In this document: one piece after another, positions 62,732 through 64,000 of the stretch
How positions within the stretch are numbered: the stretch's first letter is position 1
Layout: each line of letters begins with the position of its first letter
Source of the DNA: Pseudomonas monsensis
Lineage (GTDB): Bacteria; Pseudomonadota; Gammaproteobacteria; Pseudomonadales; Pseudomonadaceae
DNA: 64,000 nt
Reading direction: 5' to 3'
Assembly (NCBI RefSeq): GCF_014268495.2
Contig: NZ_CP077087.1
Coordinates: forward strand, 1,987,501-2,051,500
Position numbers and translations under genes: made by a program
Notes under the pieces: model-generated
Database searches by the model: none
What the model saw: only the letters and a program-made list of their open reading frames with translations
Told to the model about the DNA's origin: nothing

Positions 62732-64000
62732 TTAGATCAAGGTTTCGATACGCAGCGAGTTAGTCGACCCCGGCTGCCCGAATGGCACACCAGCGGTGAT
62801 CAGCAGCGTGTCGCCGCGCTCGGCCATGCCTTGGGCCTGGGCGATCTCAAGCGCGGTCGAGCAGACTTCGTCGACCTGACGCAGGCGATCGTTGACCACC
62901 GAGTGAATCCCCCACGCGACACTCAAGCGGCGTGCGGTCTGCAGGTTTGGCGTCAGGTTGAGGATCGGCGCTTTCGGCCGTTCCCGCGCCGCACGCAGGG
63001 TCGATGCGCCCGACTCGCTGTAGTTGACCAGCACCGCCACCGGCAGCACGTTGCTGATGCGGCGGATCGCACAGCTGATCGCGTCGGATACGGTTGCTTC
63101 AGCCTTTGGTCGGCTGACGTCGAGCTGCGTCTGATAGTCCGGGCCGTTTTCCACCTGACGGATGATCTTGCTCATCATCTGCACGGCTTCCAGCGGGTAT
63201 TCACCGGACGCGGTTTCCGCCGACAACATCACCGCATCGGCACCCTCGGCCACGGCGTTGGCGACGTCGGTGACCTCGGCGCGGGTTGGCGCCGGGGAGA
63301 AGCGCATCGACTCCAGCATCTGCGTCGCCACCACCACCGGTTTACCCAGTTCGCGGCAGGTGCTGATGATGTTTTTCTGGATCTGCGGCACGCTTTCCGC
63401 CGGCACTTCCACGCCAAGGTCACCACGGGCGACCATGATCGCATCGCTCCGCTCGGCGATTTCACGCAGTTGCTCAACCGCCGACGGCTTCTCGATTTTC
63501 GCCATCAAAAAGGCCTTGTCGCCGATCAGCTCGCGGGCTTCGATGATGTCCTGCGGACGTTGCACGAACGACAGCGCCACCCAGTCCACCCCCAGCTCGA
63601 GGCCGAAGCTCAGGTCGCGGCGATCCTTGGCGGTCAGCGGGCTCAGGTCGAGCACCGCTTGCGGCACGTTCACGCCTTTGCGGTCGGAGAGCTCACCGCC
63701 GTTGAGCACGGTGGTGTCGATCGCGTCGGTGTATTTGCTGACCACCCGCAGGCGCAGTTTGCCGTCATCGAGCAGCAGATCCATACCGGCTTCGAGCGCC
63801 GCAATGATCTCCGGATGTGGCAGGTTCACTCGGCGTTCGTCGCCCGGTGTCGCGTCCAGATCCAGACGGAACGCCTGACCGCGATGCAGTTGCACCTTGC
63901 CGTCAGCGAACTTGCCGACGCGCAGTTTCGGCCCCTGCAAGTCCATCAGAATGCCCAGCGGGTAGTTGAGCTGGCGCTCGACTTCGCGGATCCACTGATA
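62732..64000 (-). CDS. pyk: Pyruvate kinase, N-terminus beyond the window
   Basis: At least 423 residues are present; the frame stays open to base 64000 with YQWIREVERQLNYPLGIL before DLQGPKLRVGKF. Family motifs include the catalytic Lys and metal site in MAKIEKPSAVEQL, MVARGDLGVEVP and ATQMLESM. The C-terminal regulatory domain contains NYSESGAS. It makes pyruvate and ATP from phosphoenolpyruvate. About 50-60 residues are missing if the usual length of about 480 applies. Confidence 0.95.
   Translation of the reverse strand, partial: YQWIREVERQLNYPLGILMDLQGPKLRVGKFADGKVQLHRGQAFRLDLDATPGDERRVNLPHPEIIAALEAGMDLLLDDGKLRLRVVSKYTDAIDTTVLNGGELSDRKGVNVPQAVLDLSPLTAKDRRDLSFGLELGVDWVALSFVQRPQDIIEARELIGDKAFLMAKIEKPSAVEQLREIAERSDAIMVARGDLGVEVPAESVPQIQKNIISTCRELGKPVVVATQMLESMRFSPAPTRAEVTDVANAVAEGADAVMLSAETASGEYPLEAVQMMSKIIRQVENGPDYQTQLDVSRPKAEATVSDAISCAIRRISNVLPVAVLVNYSESGASTLRAARERPKAPILNLTPNLQTARRLSVAWGIHSVVNDRLRQVDEVCSTALEIAQAQGMAERGDTLLITAGVPFGQPGSTNSLRIETLI

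Overview
The window looks like chromosome of a Pseudomonas from the P. fluorescens group. It is GC-rich. It carries FleQ and the FleS/FleR two-component pair in place of an FlhDC system. The chemotaxis genes sit inside the flagellar cluster with motCD and ParC/ParP-type genes, and the cytochrome c maturation operon follows directly. Pseudomonas-type REP palindromes are scattered between the genes. The species cannot be fixed from this sequence alone.

Positions 1-23600 hold, all on the + strand, fliC, flaG, fliD, fliS, a fliT-like gene, fleQ, fleS, fleR, fliEFGHIJ, an hsbA-hsbR-hptB switch, fliK, fliLMNOPQR and flhB. Good -24/-12 (RpoN) elements precede fleS, fliE, fliK, fliL, flhA and cheY, with a weaker one at fliD. 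A FliA-type promoter precedes fliS. This fits the Pseudomonas hierarchy in which FleQ and RpoN drive basal body genes and FliA drives late genes.

Positions 23600-29800 interrupt the flagellar genes between flhB and flhA and are the most unusual part. A segment made of the flhB 3' tail, its terminator and a DUF6124-type gene with a structured leader occurs twice, as diverged direct copies. Between the copies lie a frameshifted, truncated reverse transcriptase fragment and a 1127-residue Ig-like repeat protein whose 3' end looks compositionally foreign. The left DUF6124 copy is deleted down to its last 23 codons; the right copy is intact. The two leaders differ by compensatory changes in hairpin stems, which suggests a real RNA structure.

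Positions 29800-44220 continue the motility genes: flhA, flhF, a possible 35-codon ORF, fleN, fliA, cheY, cheZ, cheA, cheB, motC, motD, parC-like, parP-like, cheW and a DUF2802 gene. Convergent to these are an FlhB C-domain homologue and a second FliK-like gene (44350-46240). The complete c-type cytochrome maturation operon ccmABCDEFGHI (46440-53400) and a small lipoprotein gene follow.

Positions 53830-64000 are mixed housekeeping and accessory genes: a LysR regulator, an SDR oxidoreductase, a peroxiredoxin-like protein, a decayed hicAB toxin-antitoxin pair, an MFS transporter, a periplasmic DUF5666-like protein, a sulfate-binding protein, a voltage-gated-type ion channel, a urea transporter family protein, and pyruvate kinase running off the right edge. 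No tRNA, rRNA or CRISPR array was seen. Domain and family names come from recognising motifs by eye, not from a database search.
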